Positions 13,097 to 20,458 of a stretch of DNA of 64,000 bases are shown here, piece after piece (the first letter of the stretch is position 1; every line of letters starts with the position of its first letter). Source of the DNA: Pseudonocardia sulfidoxydans NBRC 16205 (GTDB taxonomy: Bacteria; Actinomycetota; Actinomycetes; Mycobacteriales; Pseudonocardiaceae); the NCBI RefSeq assembly GCF_007989085.1, contig NZ_BJVJ01000009.1:54900-118899 (forward strand), in the 5' to 3' direction. The position numbers and the translations under genes are program-made. The notes beneath the pieces were generated by a model that had not been told where the DNA came from, ran no database searches, and saw only the letters and a program-made list of their open reading frames with translations.

Positions 13097-14083
13097 TCAG
13101 CTCACCGGGGGAACCCGCTCCCCCTCGCGGACCGGGCCGGGCGGGGTTCCGTCGCCGAAGGGGCGGCCCCCGAGCTCGGCGCGGTCGTGCGGGTCGAGCC
13201 AGTTGCGCAGGTCCGGGCCCAGCGGCACGACGCCGGACGGGTTCACCTGGTGGTGCACGCCGTAGTAGTGCTGCTTGATCTGCGCGAAGTCGATGGTGTC
13301 GCCGAAGCCGGGGGTCTGGAACAGGTCGCGGGCGTACGCCCACAGCACCGGCATCTCCGACAGCTTCTGCCGGTTGCACTTGAAGTGGCCGTGGTAGACG
13401 GCGTCGAAGCGGACGAGTGTCACCCAGAGCCGGACGTCGGCCTCGGTGATCGTGTCGCCGACGAGGTAGCGACGGGTCGCGAGCCGGTCGGCCAGCAGGT
13501 CGAGCCGGCTGAACAGCGCGGCGTAGGCCTTGTCGTAGGCCTCCTGGGTCGTCGCGAACCCGCACTTGTAGACGCCGTTGTTGACGTCGTGGTAGATGCC
13601 CTCGGCGACCTCGTCGATCTCGGCACGCAGCGGCTGCGGGTACAGGTCGGGGGCGCCGTCGCGGTGGAAGGCCGTCCACTGCGTGGAGAAGTCCAGCGTC
13701 ATGTTGGCGAAGTCGTTGCTGACGACCTTCCCGCTCGCCACCTCCACCATCGCCGGCACGGTGATGCCCGCGGAGTAGTCGGGGTCAGCGGCGCGGTAGG
13801 CCTCGCCGAGGTACTCGATGCCCAGCACCGGGTCCGTGTTCCCGGGGTCGTTGTGGAAGCGCCAGCTGCGCTCGTCGTGCAGCGGGCCCGCGATCCCCAT
13901 GGAGAACGCGTCCTCCAGCCCGAGCAGCCGCCGCACGATGACGGTGCGGTTCGCCCACGGGCACGCCCGCGCCACGACGAGCCGGTAGCGGCCCGCCTCC
14001 ACCGGCCACGGCGACGACCCGTCGGCCGTGATCCGTTCCTGCACTCCGAGCGGGGCGCGGACGAACGCGCCGGTGTCAGCCAT
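13097..14083 (-). CDS. Xi-class GST / glutathionyl-hydroquinone reductase-like protein
   Basis: The 328-residue protein has the thioredoxin-like N-domain with ARACPWANRT, whose Cys is the catalytic thiol of Xi-class transferases. The C-terminal helical domain is typical of the YqjG/Ecm4 family, which reductively removes thiol adducts from quinones. Actinobacteria mostly use mycothiol instead of glutathione, so the natural thiol may differ; this is inference. The start is ATG 14083, behind GGAG. The gene ends 31 bases before the GH3 start on the same strand. Confidence 0.88.
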   Translation of the reverse strand: MADTGAFVRAPLGVQERITADGSSPWPVEAGRYRLVVARACPWANRTVIVRRLLGLEDAFSMGIAGPLHDERSWRFHNDPGNTDPVLGIEYLGEAYRAADPDYSAGITVPAMVEVASGKVVSNDFANMTLDFSTQWTAFHRDGAPDLYPQPLRAEIDEVAEGIYHDVNNGVYKCGFATTQEAYDKAYAALFSRLDLLADRLATRRYLVGDTITEADVRLWVTLVRFDAVYHGHFKCNRQKLSEMPVLWAYARDLFQTPGFGDTIDFAQIKQHYYGVHHQVNPSGVVPLGPDLRNWLDPHDRAELGGRPFGDGTPPGPVREGERVPPVS

Positions 14084-14134
14084 GTCTCCGAATCTAGGCC
14101 CCGCCCGGCGCCCCCGCTGTGATCGAATCGGGCG

Positions 14135-15307
14135 GTGGCCGACGTCGCCCTCACCGATCTCGTCCGTCCGGGTATGCGCATCGCGCTGGCCGACGGCACG
14201 AGCACCCCGCATCCACTGCACGCGCCGCTGTCGGCTGCGGCGGCCGCCGCCGGCGGTGTCCGGCTCGTCGTGGGCTGGCACCCCGCCCCCGCCCCGGACC
14301 TCGATCCGACCGCGTTCGCCGATGTCGTGTGCATCGCGGGCGGGCCCGCGCTGCGGGAGCACATCGACGCCGGGACGGTCCGGTTCGCGCCGTCACGGCT
14401 GTCGGCGGTGCCGTCGCTGCTGGCCGGGCCGCTGCGACCCGACCTCGTCGTCGCGACGCTCGTCCGCGACCGCGACGGCTTCCGCATGGCCGGTGACGCG
14501 GGCTGGGCGCGGCGGCTGATCGAGGCGGGCATCCCCGTCGCCGCGCTGCTGTCGCGCACCGCCCCGCACGCCGACGCCGGCCCGCCGCTCCCCGACGCCG
14601 CGATCACCGTCGTCGCGTCGACGTCCGCCGGGCCGGCGGAGATCCCCACTCCCGCACCCACACCTGTCGACGCGGCGATCGCCGACCACGTCGCCGGGCT
14701 CGTGCCGGAGGGGGCGCGCGTCCAGGTGGGCCCCGGCCGGCTCGCTGCGGCGATGGTGTCGGCGCTGCGGGTGCCGGTGCGCGTCGACTCGGGGCTGCTG
14801 CCCGAACCTGTCGTGGACCTCGACGCCGCGGGGCTCCTCCTCGACGATCCGGTGTGTGCCTACCTGATCGGCACCTGGCGCCTGCACGAGTGGGCCGACG
14901 GTCGCCGGCTCCTGCACCCCGTCGAGGTCACCCACGACGTCGGCCGGCTCTCCTCCGCCGACCTCCCGCCGCTGGTCGCCCTGAACGCCGCGCTGGAGAT
15001 CGACGTCGACGGGCAGGTCAACGTCGAGGGCATCGGCTCACGCACCACCGGGCTCATCGGCGGGCACCCCGACTTCGCCGCCGCCGGGGCGCGCTGTGTC
15101 GGCGGGCTGTCGGTGATCGCGCTGGCGAGCCGGCACCGCGAGCGTCCGACCCTGGTGTCGCGGCTGTCGCGCCCGGTCACGACGGCCTCGCACGACGTGG
15201 AGGTCGTGGTGACCGAACGCGGGGTGGCCGACCTGCGCGGCCTCGACCGCCCGGCCCGCCGCGCCGCCCTCCTCGACCTCTGGGGTGTCGCCTCCGGCGA
15301 CCTGTGA
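14135..15307 (+). CDS. Acetyl-CoA hydrolase/CoA-transferase family protein
   Basis: The 390-residue protein resembles family I CoA transferases and acetyl-CoA hydrolases. The C-terminal half contains LVALNAALEIDVDGQVNVE, where the family reads NSAxExDxxGQVNxE, and VVVTERGVADLRGL near the end. The N-terminal half is shorter and poorly conserved compared with the usual 430-520 residues, so it may be a divergent branch with another substrate. The start is GTG 14135, divergent from the thiol transferase gene. Its TGA stop lies inside the palindromic repeat that follows. Confidence 0.8.
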   Translation: MADVALTDLVRPGMRIALADGTSTPHPLHAPLSAAAAAAGGVRLVVGWHPAPAPDLDPTAFADVVCIAGGPALREHIDAGTVRFAPSRLSAVPSLLAGPLRPDLVVATLVRDRDGFRMAGDAGWARRLIEAGIPVAALLSRTAPHADAGPPLPDAAITVVASTSAGPAEIPTPAPTPVDAAIADHVAGLVPEGARVQVGPGRLAAAMVSALRVPVRVDSGLLPEPVVDLDAAGLLLDDPVCAYLIGTWRLHEWADGRRLLHPVEVTHDVGRLSSADLPPLVALNAALEIDVDGQVNVEGIGSRTTGLIGGHPDFAAAGARCVGGLSVIALASRHRERPTLVSRLSRPVTTASHDVEVVVTERGVADLRGLDRPARRAALLDLWGVASGDL

Positions 15308-15343
15308 GTGGCGATAGTCGCTGGAGCGACTATCGCCACTCAC
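15304..15343. repeat. 40-bp palindromic repeat, copy 2, containing both convergent stop codons
   Basis: The copy reads from GTGAGTGG to CCACTCAC around GTCGCTGGAGCGAC. The TGA near its left end (15305-15307) stops the CoA-transferase-like gene. The TCA near its right end (15340-15342) is the stop of the GtrA gene on the other strand. One symmetrical element thus supplies both stops and a hairpin in either transcript. Confidence 0.9.
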
Positions 15344-15855
15344 AGGCTCGGTGGGCCCGCCGAACGGGCGGGGGCGAACACCCAGTACCGCATCGCGAGG
15401 AAACGCATGAGCCCGCCGAGGACGCTCGCGCCGGCGACGGCCAGCGCCTCCTCCCACTGCGTCACGGTCGGGACCAGCCACTCCAGCAGCAGGAGCACGC
15501 CCGAGGAGTAGAAGGCGTAGAAGACGACGGTGATCAGGTCCTGCACCGAGGCGCGGAGCCGGTGGGCGGTGGCGCCGCCGAAGGTGAAGCGGCGGTTGAG
15601 CTCCGTCGTCAGGCCGGTGCTCAGCAGCAGGGCCACGACGTTGGCCGGGACGGGCGACATCCACGACCGCAGCGCGAGGTAGATCAGCGCGTTGAGGGCC
15701 GTCCCGGCGCCGCCGACGACGGCGAACCGGGCCAGCTGCACGAACGTCGGGTGGCGCAGCCGCAGCCACTCGATGCGACGGGTGAGGGCGGGCGCCGGCG
15801 TCGGCAGGTGCAGACGCAGTCCGCGTCCACCCTGTTCGACCACACCGTTCGCCAT
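15340..15855 (-). CDS. GtrA-family membrane protein
   Basis: The 171-residue protein has four hydrophobic segments. The first carries QLARFAVVGGAGTALNALIYLAL, the hallmark opening of GtrA proteins, and ELNRRFTF follows the second. GtrA proteins are thought to move or present polyprenyl-linked sugars across the membrane for wall polysaccharide glycosylation. The start is ATG 15855, behind AGGAGG. A perfect palindrome at 15876-15892 lies in its promoter region. Confidence 0.88.
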   Translation of the reverse strand: MANGVVEQGGRGLRLHLPTPAPALTRRIEWLRLRHPTFVQLARFAVVGGAGTALNALIYLALRSWMSPVPANVVALLLSTGLTTELNRRFTFGGATAHRLRASVQDLITVVFYAFYSSGVLLLLEWLVPTVTQWEEALAVAGASVLGGLMRFLAMRYWVFAPARSAGPPSL

Positions 15856-15875
15856 CGTGCCCTCCTACCGGTTTC

Positions 15876-15892
15876 AACTGTCTACGACAGTT
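15876..15892. promoter_or_regulatory. Palindromic operator upstream of the GtrA gene
   Basis: AACTGTC and GACAGTT form perfect 7-base arms around TAC. The site sits 21 bases before the GtrA start codon and beyond the end of pcaG. Its size and symmetry suit a TetR-type repressor dimer. A hairpin followed by T residues on the plus strand is an alternative, but no plus-strand gene ends here. Confidence 0.55.
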
Positions 15893-15974
15893 TTCCCATC
15901 CCGGCGTCGACACACGCTCGGTACGAGCTGTGGATCACCTGTGAGACGTGACCGATCCCACCGGCCGGGGTGGC

Positions 15975-16517
15975 TCAGACCGTGAAGAAGACCGTCTCGC
16001 CCTCGCCCTGCAACCTGATGTCGAAGCGCAGGTCACCGAGTCCCGTGTCGACGGCGACGAGGGTCGCGCGGCGCTCCGCGGGAACGGTGGCGAGGACGGG
16101 GTCGGCGGCGTTGGCGTCGGCCTCGTCGGGGAAGTAGATCCGGGTGACGACGCGGTCGAGCAGCCCCCGGGCGAAGACGCTGACGTCGACGTGCGGGGCC
16201 TGGCCGTCGACGGGTCCGGGTTTGAGGGTGCGGACCTCCCAGTGCCCGTCGCCGTCGGTGGGGCAGCGGCCGAACCCGCGGAAGGTCGTGCCGGTCGGGG
16301 AGTCCGGGTGGTCGAACCCCCCGGAAGGGTCGGCCTGCCAGGTCTCGACGACGGCGTCGAATACCGGCTCCCCGGCGCCGTCGAACACGATGCCGCCGAT
16401 GCGGATGGCGTCGGGGGTGTCGTCGTCGACGACGTCGGCACCGTCGGGCCAGGGCAGGCCCAGGCTCAGGAACGGTCCCACGGTCTGGGACGGGGTGAGG
16501 CCGAGCCGGTCAGTCAT
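15975..16517 (-). CDS. pcaG: Protocatechuate 3,4-dioxygenase alpha subunit
   Basis: This is the alpha subunit of the intradiol dioxygenase that opens protocatechuate to 3-carboxy-cis,cis-muconate. The 180-residue sequence begins with GLTPSQTVGPFLSLGL, typical of PcaG. The fold region GQAPHVDVSVFARGL replaces the RPAHIHF metal site of the beta subunit, so this subunit lacks the iron ligands, as expected for alpha. ATG 16517 overlaps the pcaH stop (ATGACTGA), and the subunits are therefore translated in tandem. It is the last gene of the pobA-pcaH-pcaG operon. Confidence 0.95.
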   Translation of the reverse strand: MTDRLGLTPSQTVGPFLSLGLPWPDGADVVDDDTPDAIRIGGIVFDGAGEPVFDAVVETWQADPSGGFDHPDSPTGTTFRGFGRCPTDGDGHWEVRTLKPGPVDGQAPHVDVSVFARGLLDRVVTRIYFPDEADANAADPVLATVPAERRATLVAVDTGLGDLRFDIRLQGEGETVFFTV

Positions 16518-17217
16518 CGTGGGGCTCCTCGAACGGGGTCTGCTCCCGGCCGCGCAGCACGATGTCCCAGGTGAAGGCGAGCGCCCATTCGGCGCGTGTG
16601 GCGGCGAGGTCGAAGCGCGAGACCATCCGCTGCCGCGCCGCGGCGTCGGGCACGGAGTTGAAGATCGGGTCCTGACCGAAGAGCGGGTCGTCGGGAAAGT
16701 ACATCTGCGTGACGAGCCGCTGCGTGAACGACGTCCCGAACAGCGAGAAGTGGATGTGCGCGGGACGCCAGGCGTTGTGGTGGTTGTCCCACGGATAGGC
16801 GCCGGGGCGGATCGTCGTGAAGGAGTAGGTGCCCGACGAGTCGGTCATGACGCGGCCGCCGCCGGTGAAGTTGGGGTCGAGCGGGGCGGGCCAGTTGTCG
16901 CGGGCGTGGGCGTAGCGGCCGGCGGCGTTGGCCTGCCAGATCTCGACGAGTGTGTCCGGTACCGGGCGGCCGTCGGAGTCGAGGACCCGCCCGGACACGA
17001 CGATCCGCTGCCCGATCGGCTCGCCGGCGTGCTGGGAGGTGAGGTCGTGGTCGGTGGGCCCGACCCGGTCGGCACCCAGCAGCGGGCCGGTGACCTCGGT
17101 GAGCCGGTGCGCCAACACCACCGGTGGCTGCGACGGCGCCCGCAGCGTGGTGCTGCGGTAGCCGGCGAAACCCAGCGGCGGGTGGGTGCCGTCGGGCGGG
17201 GGCGGGAAACGGGTCAC
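16510..17217 (-). CDS. pcaH: Protocatechuate 3,4-dioxygenase beta subunit
   Basis: The catalytic subunit, 235 residues, carries the non-haem Fe(III) site. Tyr and His ligands are visible in ANAAGRYAHARDNW, GAYPWDNHHNAWRPAHIHF and its two His residues. Active enzyme needs PcaG, encoded immediately downstream. GTG 17217 overlaps the pobA stop as GTGA. The gene order pobA-pcaH-pcaG makes a 4-hydroxybenzoate to carboxymuconate module. Confidence 0.95.
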   Translation of the reverse strand: MTRFPPPPDGTHPPLGFAGYRSTTLRAPSQPPVVLAHRLTEVTGPLLGADRVGPTDHDLTSQHAGEPIGQRIVVSGRVLDSDGRPVPDTLVEIWQANAAGRYAHARDNWPAPLDPNFTGGGRVMTDSSGTYSFTTIRPGAYPWDNHHNAWRPAHIHFSLFGTSFTQRLVTQMYFPDDPLFGQDPIFNSVPDAAARQRMVSRFDLAATRAEWALAFTWDIVLRGREQTPFEEPHDD

Positions 17218-18395
17218 GCGGGCCCTCCGTGCGGCAGTCCGGTGTAGTTCTCGGCCAGGCTCGTCGCGGCGGCCCGCGACGACGCCGTGTAGCGCAGCTG
17301 CGACAGCTGCAGGGCGCGGCCGAACGCGTCGCCGTGCTCGGAGTCGGGCCCGTAGCGGTGCAGCATCGACGTCATGAACGACGAGAACTGCTCCGCCCGC
17401 CACACGCGACGCAGGCACGTCGCGGAGTAGGCGTCGACACCCCTCGACGACCCGCGCCGCAACAGGTCCTCCAGCGCGTCGGCGAGGACGGCGACGTCGG
17501 CGATCGCGAGGTTCATGCCCTTGGCACCGGTGGGCGGGACGATGTGCGCGGCGTCGCCGGCGAGGAAGAGCCTGCCGTGGCGCATGGGCTCGGCGACCAT
17601 GCTGCGCATCCCGGTGACCGACGGCCGCTCCAGCAGCGGGCCCTCGTTGACCGGGATCCCGGCCAGCCGGGCGCCCAGCTCGTCCCAGATCCGGGCGTCG
17701 GACCAGCGGGCGGCGTCCTCGTCGGCGGGGACCTGCAGGTAGAGGCGGGTGATCTCGGGGCTGCGCATGGAGTAGAGCGCGAACCCGCGGTCGGAGTTCG
17801 CGTAGACGAGCTCGTCGCGGGTCGGGGCGGCCTTCGCGAGGATGCCGAGCCAGCCGAACGGGTAGGTGCGTTCGACGACCGTCGGCGCGAACGCGCGGCG
17901 GCTCACGCCGTGGAAGCCGTCGCAGCCGGCGACGACGTCGCACTCGATCTCGCGGACGATGCCGGCGGTGTCGGTGAACGTGATCGACGGGCGGTCGGTG
18001 GTGAGTCCGTGCAGGGCGACGTCCGCGGCCTCGAACTCGACGGTGCCGCCGTCGCGCAGCCGGGCGGCGATCAGGTCCTTGACCACCTCCTGCTGCCCGT
18101 AGACGACGATCCCGCGGCCCACGAGGTCGGCGAAGTCGATGTGGTGCAGCGCGTCGTCGAAGAGCAGGGAGATGCCGTCGTGCGGCATGCCCTGCGCGTC
18201 CATCCGGTCGCCGACCTCCTCGGCGCGCAGCAGCTCGACCGTCGGGTGCTCCAGGACACCCGCGCGCACCCGCTGCTCGACGTGGGACCTGCTGCGGGCC
18301 TCGACCACGACGGAGTCGACGCCGCGGCGGGCGAGCATGTGCGACAGCAACAGTCCGGCGGGCCCGGCGCCGACGATCCCTACCTGGGTCCGCAT
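17214..18395 (-). CDS. pobA: 4-hydroxybenzoate 3-monooxygenase
   Basis: This flavoprotein hydroxylase converts 4-hydroxybenzoate to protocatechuate with NAD(P)H and oxygen. The sequence has the FAD fingerprint GIVGAGPAGLLLSHML, the VAGCDGFHGVSRR motif, and the ribityl-binding LFLAGDAAHIVPPTGAKGMN. The start at ATG 18395 gives 393 residues, matching the family's usual 394. The first gene of the operon, it is divergent from the IclR regulator with a 67-base gap that contains an operator-like palindrome. Confidence 0.96.
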   Translation of the reverse strand: MRTQVGIVGAGPAGLLLSHMLARRGVDSVVVEARSRSHVEQRVRAGVLEHPTVELLRAEEVGDRMDAQGMPHDGISLLFDDALHHIDFADLVGRGIVVYGQQEVVKDLIAARLRDGGTVEFEAADVALHGLTTDRPSITFTDTAGIVREIECDVVAGCDGFHGVSRRAFAPTVVERTYPFGWLGILAKAAPTRDELVYANSDRGFALYSMRSPEITRLYLQVPADEDAARWSDARIWDELGARLAGIPVNEGPLLERPSVTGMRSMVAEPMRHGRLFLAGDAAHIVPPTGAKGMNLAIADVAVLADALEDLLRRGSSRGVDAYSATCLRRVWRAEQFSSFMTSMLHRYGPDSEHGDAFGRALQLSQLRYTASSRAAATSLAENYTGLPHGGPA

Positions 18396-18436
18396 CCGCC
18401 CGAGCCTCCCCCGCGTGCGCTCCCGACTCGACCATG

Positions 18437-18453
18437 CTTCCACTGAACGGAAG
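18437..18453. promoter_or_regulatory. Operator-like inverted repeat between pobA and the IclR gene
   Basis: The arms CTTCC and GGAAG are separated by ACTGAAC. The site lies 10 bases before the IclR-family start and 42 bases before pobA. IclR regulators bind short inverted repeats of this kind in divergent promoters. The assignment rests on position and symmetry only. Confidence 0.5.
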
Positions 18454-18462
18454 GATGGGCAC

Positions 18463-19212
18463 GTGCCGACGGTGACCGCGCGGGTCCTCGACGTGCTGGC
18501 GGCGTTCAGCGCCGACCGGCCGCGGCTCACGCTGTCCGAGCTCGCCGCCCGCGCGGGGCTGCCGCTGAGCACGGCGCACCGGCTCGTCGGCGAGCTGACG
18601 GTGTGGGGCGCGCTCGAACGCGGCGACGACGGCCGCTACCACGTGGGCCTGCGGCTGTGGGAGGTCGGCGCGCTCGCTCCCCGCAGCCTCGGGCTGCGGG
18701 AGACCGCGATGCCGTTCCTCGAGGACCTCTACGAGGTGACGCGGCAGAACATCCAGCTCGCGGTCCTCGACGGCACCGAGGTCGTGTACGTCGAACGGCT
18801 CTCGGGCCGGTCGTCGGTACACGTGTTCACCCGCGTCGGCGGACGGCTGCCGTTGCACGCCACCGGCGTCGGGCTGGTGCTGCTCGCCCACGCCGACCCG
18901 CAGCTGCGGGAGCGGGTGCTCGCGGCGCCGCTGCGGCGGTACACGGACAAGACGGTGTGCGACCCGGCCGAGCTGCGCCGGATGCTCGCCGACGTCCGCA
19001 CCACCGGGGTGGCGATCAGCGACGGGCAGATCGAGCTCATCTCGCTGAGCGTCGCCGCCCCTGTGTGGGGGCCGAACGGTGAGGTGGCCGCAGCACTGTC
19101 CGTCGTGGTCCCCGCGGACGGGACGAACCCGCATTCGTTCGTGCCCGCCGTCCGCGCCACGGCACGCGGAATCTCGCGCGCCCTGAGCGTGGGCGAGCAT
19201 CACCTTCTGTAA
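18463..19212 (+). CDS. IclR-family regulator of the pob/pca operon
   Basis: The 249-residue protein has an N-terminal winged helix (LTLSELAARAGLPLSTAHRL) and a C-terminal IclR effector domain with LPLHATGVGLVLLAH and a closing VWGPNGEVAAALSV. It is divergent from pobA and therefore probably the PobR/PcaR-type activator or repressor responding to 4-hydroxybenzoate or protocatechuate. The start is GTG 18463, behind GGAAGG. The effector is inference from context. Confidence 0.9.
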   Translation: MPTVTARVLDVLAAFSADRPRLTLSELAARAGLPLSTAHRLVGELTVWGALERGDDGRYHVGLRLWEVGALAPRSLGLRETAMPFLEDLYEVTRQNIQLAVLDGTEVVYVERLSGRSSVHVFTRVGGRLPLHATGVGLVLLAHADPQLRERVLAAPLRRYTDKTVCDPAELRRMLADVRTTGVAISDGQIELISLSVAAPVWGPNGEVAAALSVVVPADGTNPHSFVPAVRATARGISRALSVGEHHLL

Positions 19213-19476
19213 GTAAGCGCGCGATCGAGCGTCACTATCTGTGTCGGATACGGTGGGATATATCCGTTTTTCGGCCTCACCATGTGACCTGGCTCATAGC
19301 GAGCCAAAATTCGTAACCCCTTCGAGTGGCCCTCGTTGGAGTGATCGACGCGGTGATGCTCACCGCCCATCCCCCACCGGACCCGACCGCGGCACCGAAC
19401 TCCCACGTTCGTCCACAGTGGACGAACGGACGGACGCGGGACGACCGGTGATGCGAGATCACGAGGAGAACGTCGG
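19213..19476. promoter_or_regulatory. AT-richer leader upstream of the secreted repeat protein
   Basis: This 264-base stretch is noticeably less GC-rich than its surroundings and has no gene. At 19283-19298 it contains TGTGACCTGGCTCATA, which differs from the actinobacterial CRP/GlxR half-site pair TGTGA-N6-TCACA at one or two positions. A GTGGACGAAC/GTTCGTCCAC inverted repeat surrounds 19411-19434. GAGGAG at 19463 is the likely ribosome site. Regulator identity is not established. Confidence 0.4.
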
Positions 19477-20328
19477 ATGCAGATCACCAAGACCGCTCGC
19501 CGCGCCGCCGTCGGTGCCGTAGTCGCCCTGCCGCTGGTCCTCGGCGTCCCGGGCGTCGCCTTCGCGGGCGACAACGGTCACGGTGGCAACGGGGGCCACC
19601 ACGGCGGCGGCCACGGACACGGCGGCGGCCACGGTCACGGCGGGCACGGGCACGGCGGCGGCCACAACGGAGGCGGTCACGACGGCGGGGGCAACGGCGG
19701 CGGGGGCAACGGCGGCGGGGGCAACGGCGGCGGGGGCAACAACGGTGGCGCCCGCGACAACGACTGCGACACCTCGCAGGCCGCCGCCCAGGGCGGCGGC
19801 CTCGCCGACGTCACCGCCGCGGTGAACCCGGCGCTCAACGTCGGCAACATCCTCAACGTCCTCGGCACCCAGTCCCAGAACGCGGTGGCCGACAACAACA
19901 CCAACTCCGGCATCCAGCAGTTCGGCTGCGGCGACGGCCGCGGCCAGGGCGCCTTCCAGGCCGGCGACGTCGTCTCCGCGCTCGTCGGCGTCAACCCCGC
20001 CGCGAACATCGGCAACATCGGTAACGTGGGCGGCAGCCAGACCCAGAACGCCGTCGCCGACAACAACACCAACTCCGGCATCCAGCAGGTCGCCTCCGGC
20101 CGTCACGAGCGTGGCGACCGCGACGACGACCGCCGCGGCGGGCGCCACCAGCGCGGCGGCCACGACCGCGGCGACCAGACCGCCGTGCAGGGCCCGAACC
20201 TGATCGGCATCACCGCCGACGTCTCGCCGGCGCTGAACGTCGGCAACCTCCTCAACGTCCTCGGCGCCCAGTCGCAGAACGCCGGGGCGGCCAACAACAC
20301 CAACTCGGGTGTGCAGCAGGGGCGCTGA
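19477..20328 (+). CDS. Secreted His/Gly-rich protein with three Asn/Gln-rich repeats
   Basis: I do not recognise the family. The 283-residue product has a signal peptide ending VPGVAFA-GDNG. Residues 31-92 are almost only Gly, His and Asn and could bind metal ions. Three related modules follow, each with a VNPALNVGN-type strand, a NxLGxQSQNA stretch and ADNNTNSGIQQ; an Arg/His/Asp-rich linker separates modules two and three. Two Cys residues (in NDCDTS and FGCGDG) flank module one and could form a disulphide. The repeated Asn/Gln ladders resemble amyloid or beta-solenoid surface proteins in style. GAGGAG precedes the ATG. Confidence 0.85.
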   Translation: MQITKTARRAAVGAVVALPLVLGVPGVAFAGDNGHGGNGGHHGGGHGHGGGHGHGGHGHGGGHNGGGHDGGGNGGGGNGGGGNGGGGNNGGARDNDCDTSQAAAQGGGLADVTAAVNPALNVGNILNVLGTQSQNAVADNNTNSGIQQFGCGDGRGQGAFQAGDVVSALVGVNPAANIGNIGNVGGSQTQNAVADNNTNSGIQQVASGRHERGDRDDDRRGGRHQRGGHDRGDQTAVQGPNLIGITADVSPALNVGNLLNVLGAQSQNAGAANNTNSGVQQGR

Positions 20329-20366
20329 CACACCTCGGCGACGGCGGGGGCCGTCGCCATCCGGAA

Positions 20367-20403
20367 GGCCGGTGGTTCGCTGGGGCGACCACCGGCCCTT
20401 TCG
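20367..20403 (+). terminator. Terminator after the repeat-protein gene
   Basis: GGCCGGTGGT and ACCACCGGCC-type arms close on a GC-rich loop with one bulge, followed by CTTTCG. It begins 39 bases after the stop of the secreted protein gene. The short T run makes a weak intrinsic terminator, usual for this GC content. Confidence 0.6.
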
Positions 20404-20411
20404 CATGCCCT

Positions 20412-20451
20412 GTGAGTGGCGATGGTCGCTATAGCGACCATCGCCACTCAC
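20412..20451. repeat. 40-bp palindromic repeat, copy 3
   Basis: This copy differs from the common form by G for A in the left arm (GATGGTCGC) and C for T in the right arm (GCGACCATC). Both changes together keep the pairing. It ends 8 bases before the cinA stop codon, on the downstream side of cinA. Confidence 0.88.
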
Positions 20452-20458
20452 GACCCCC

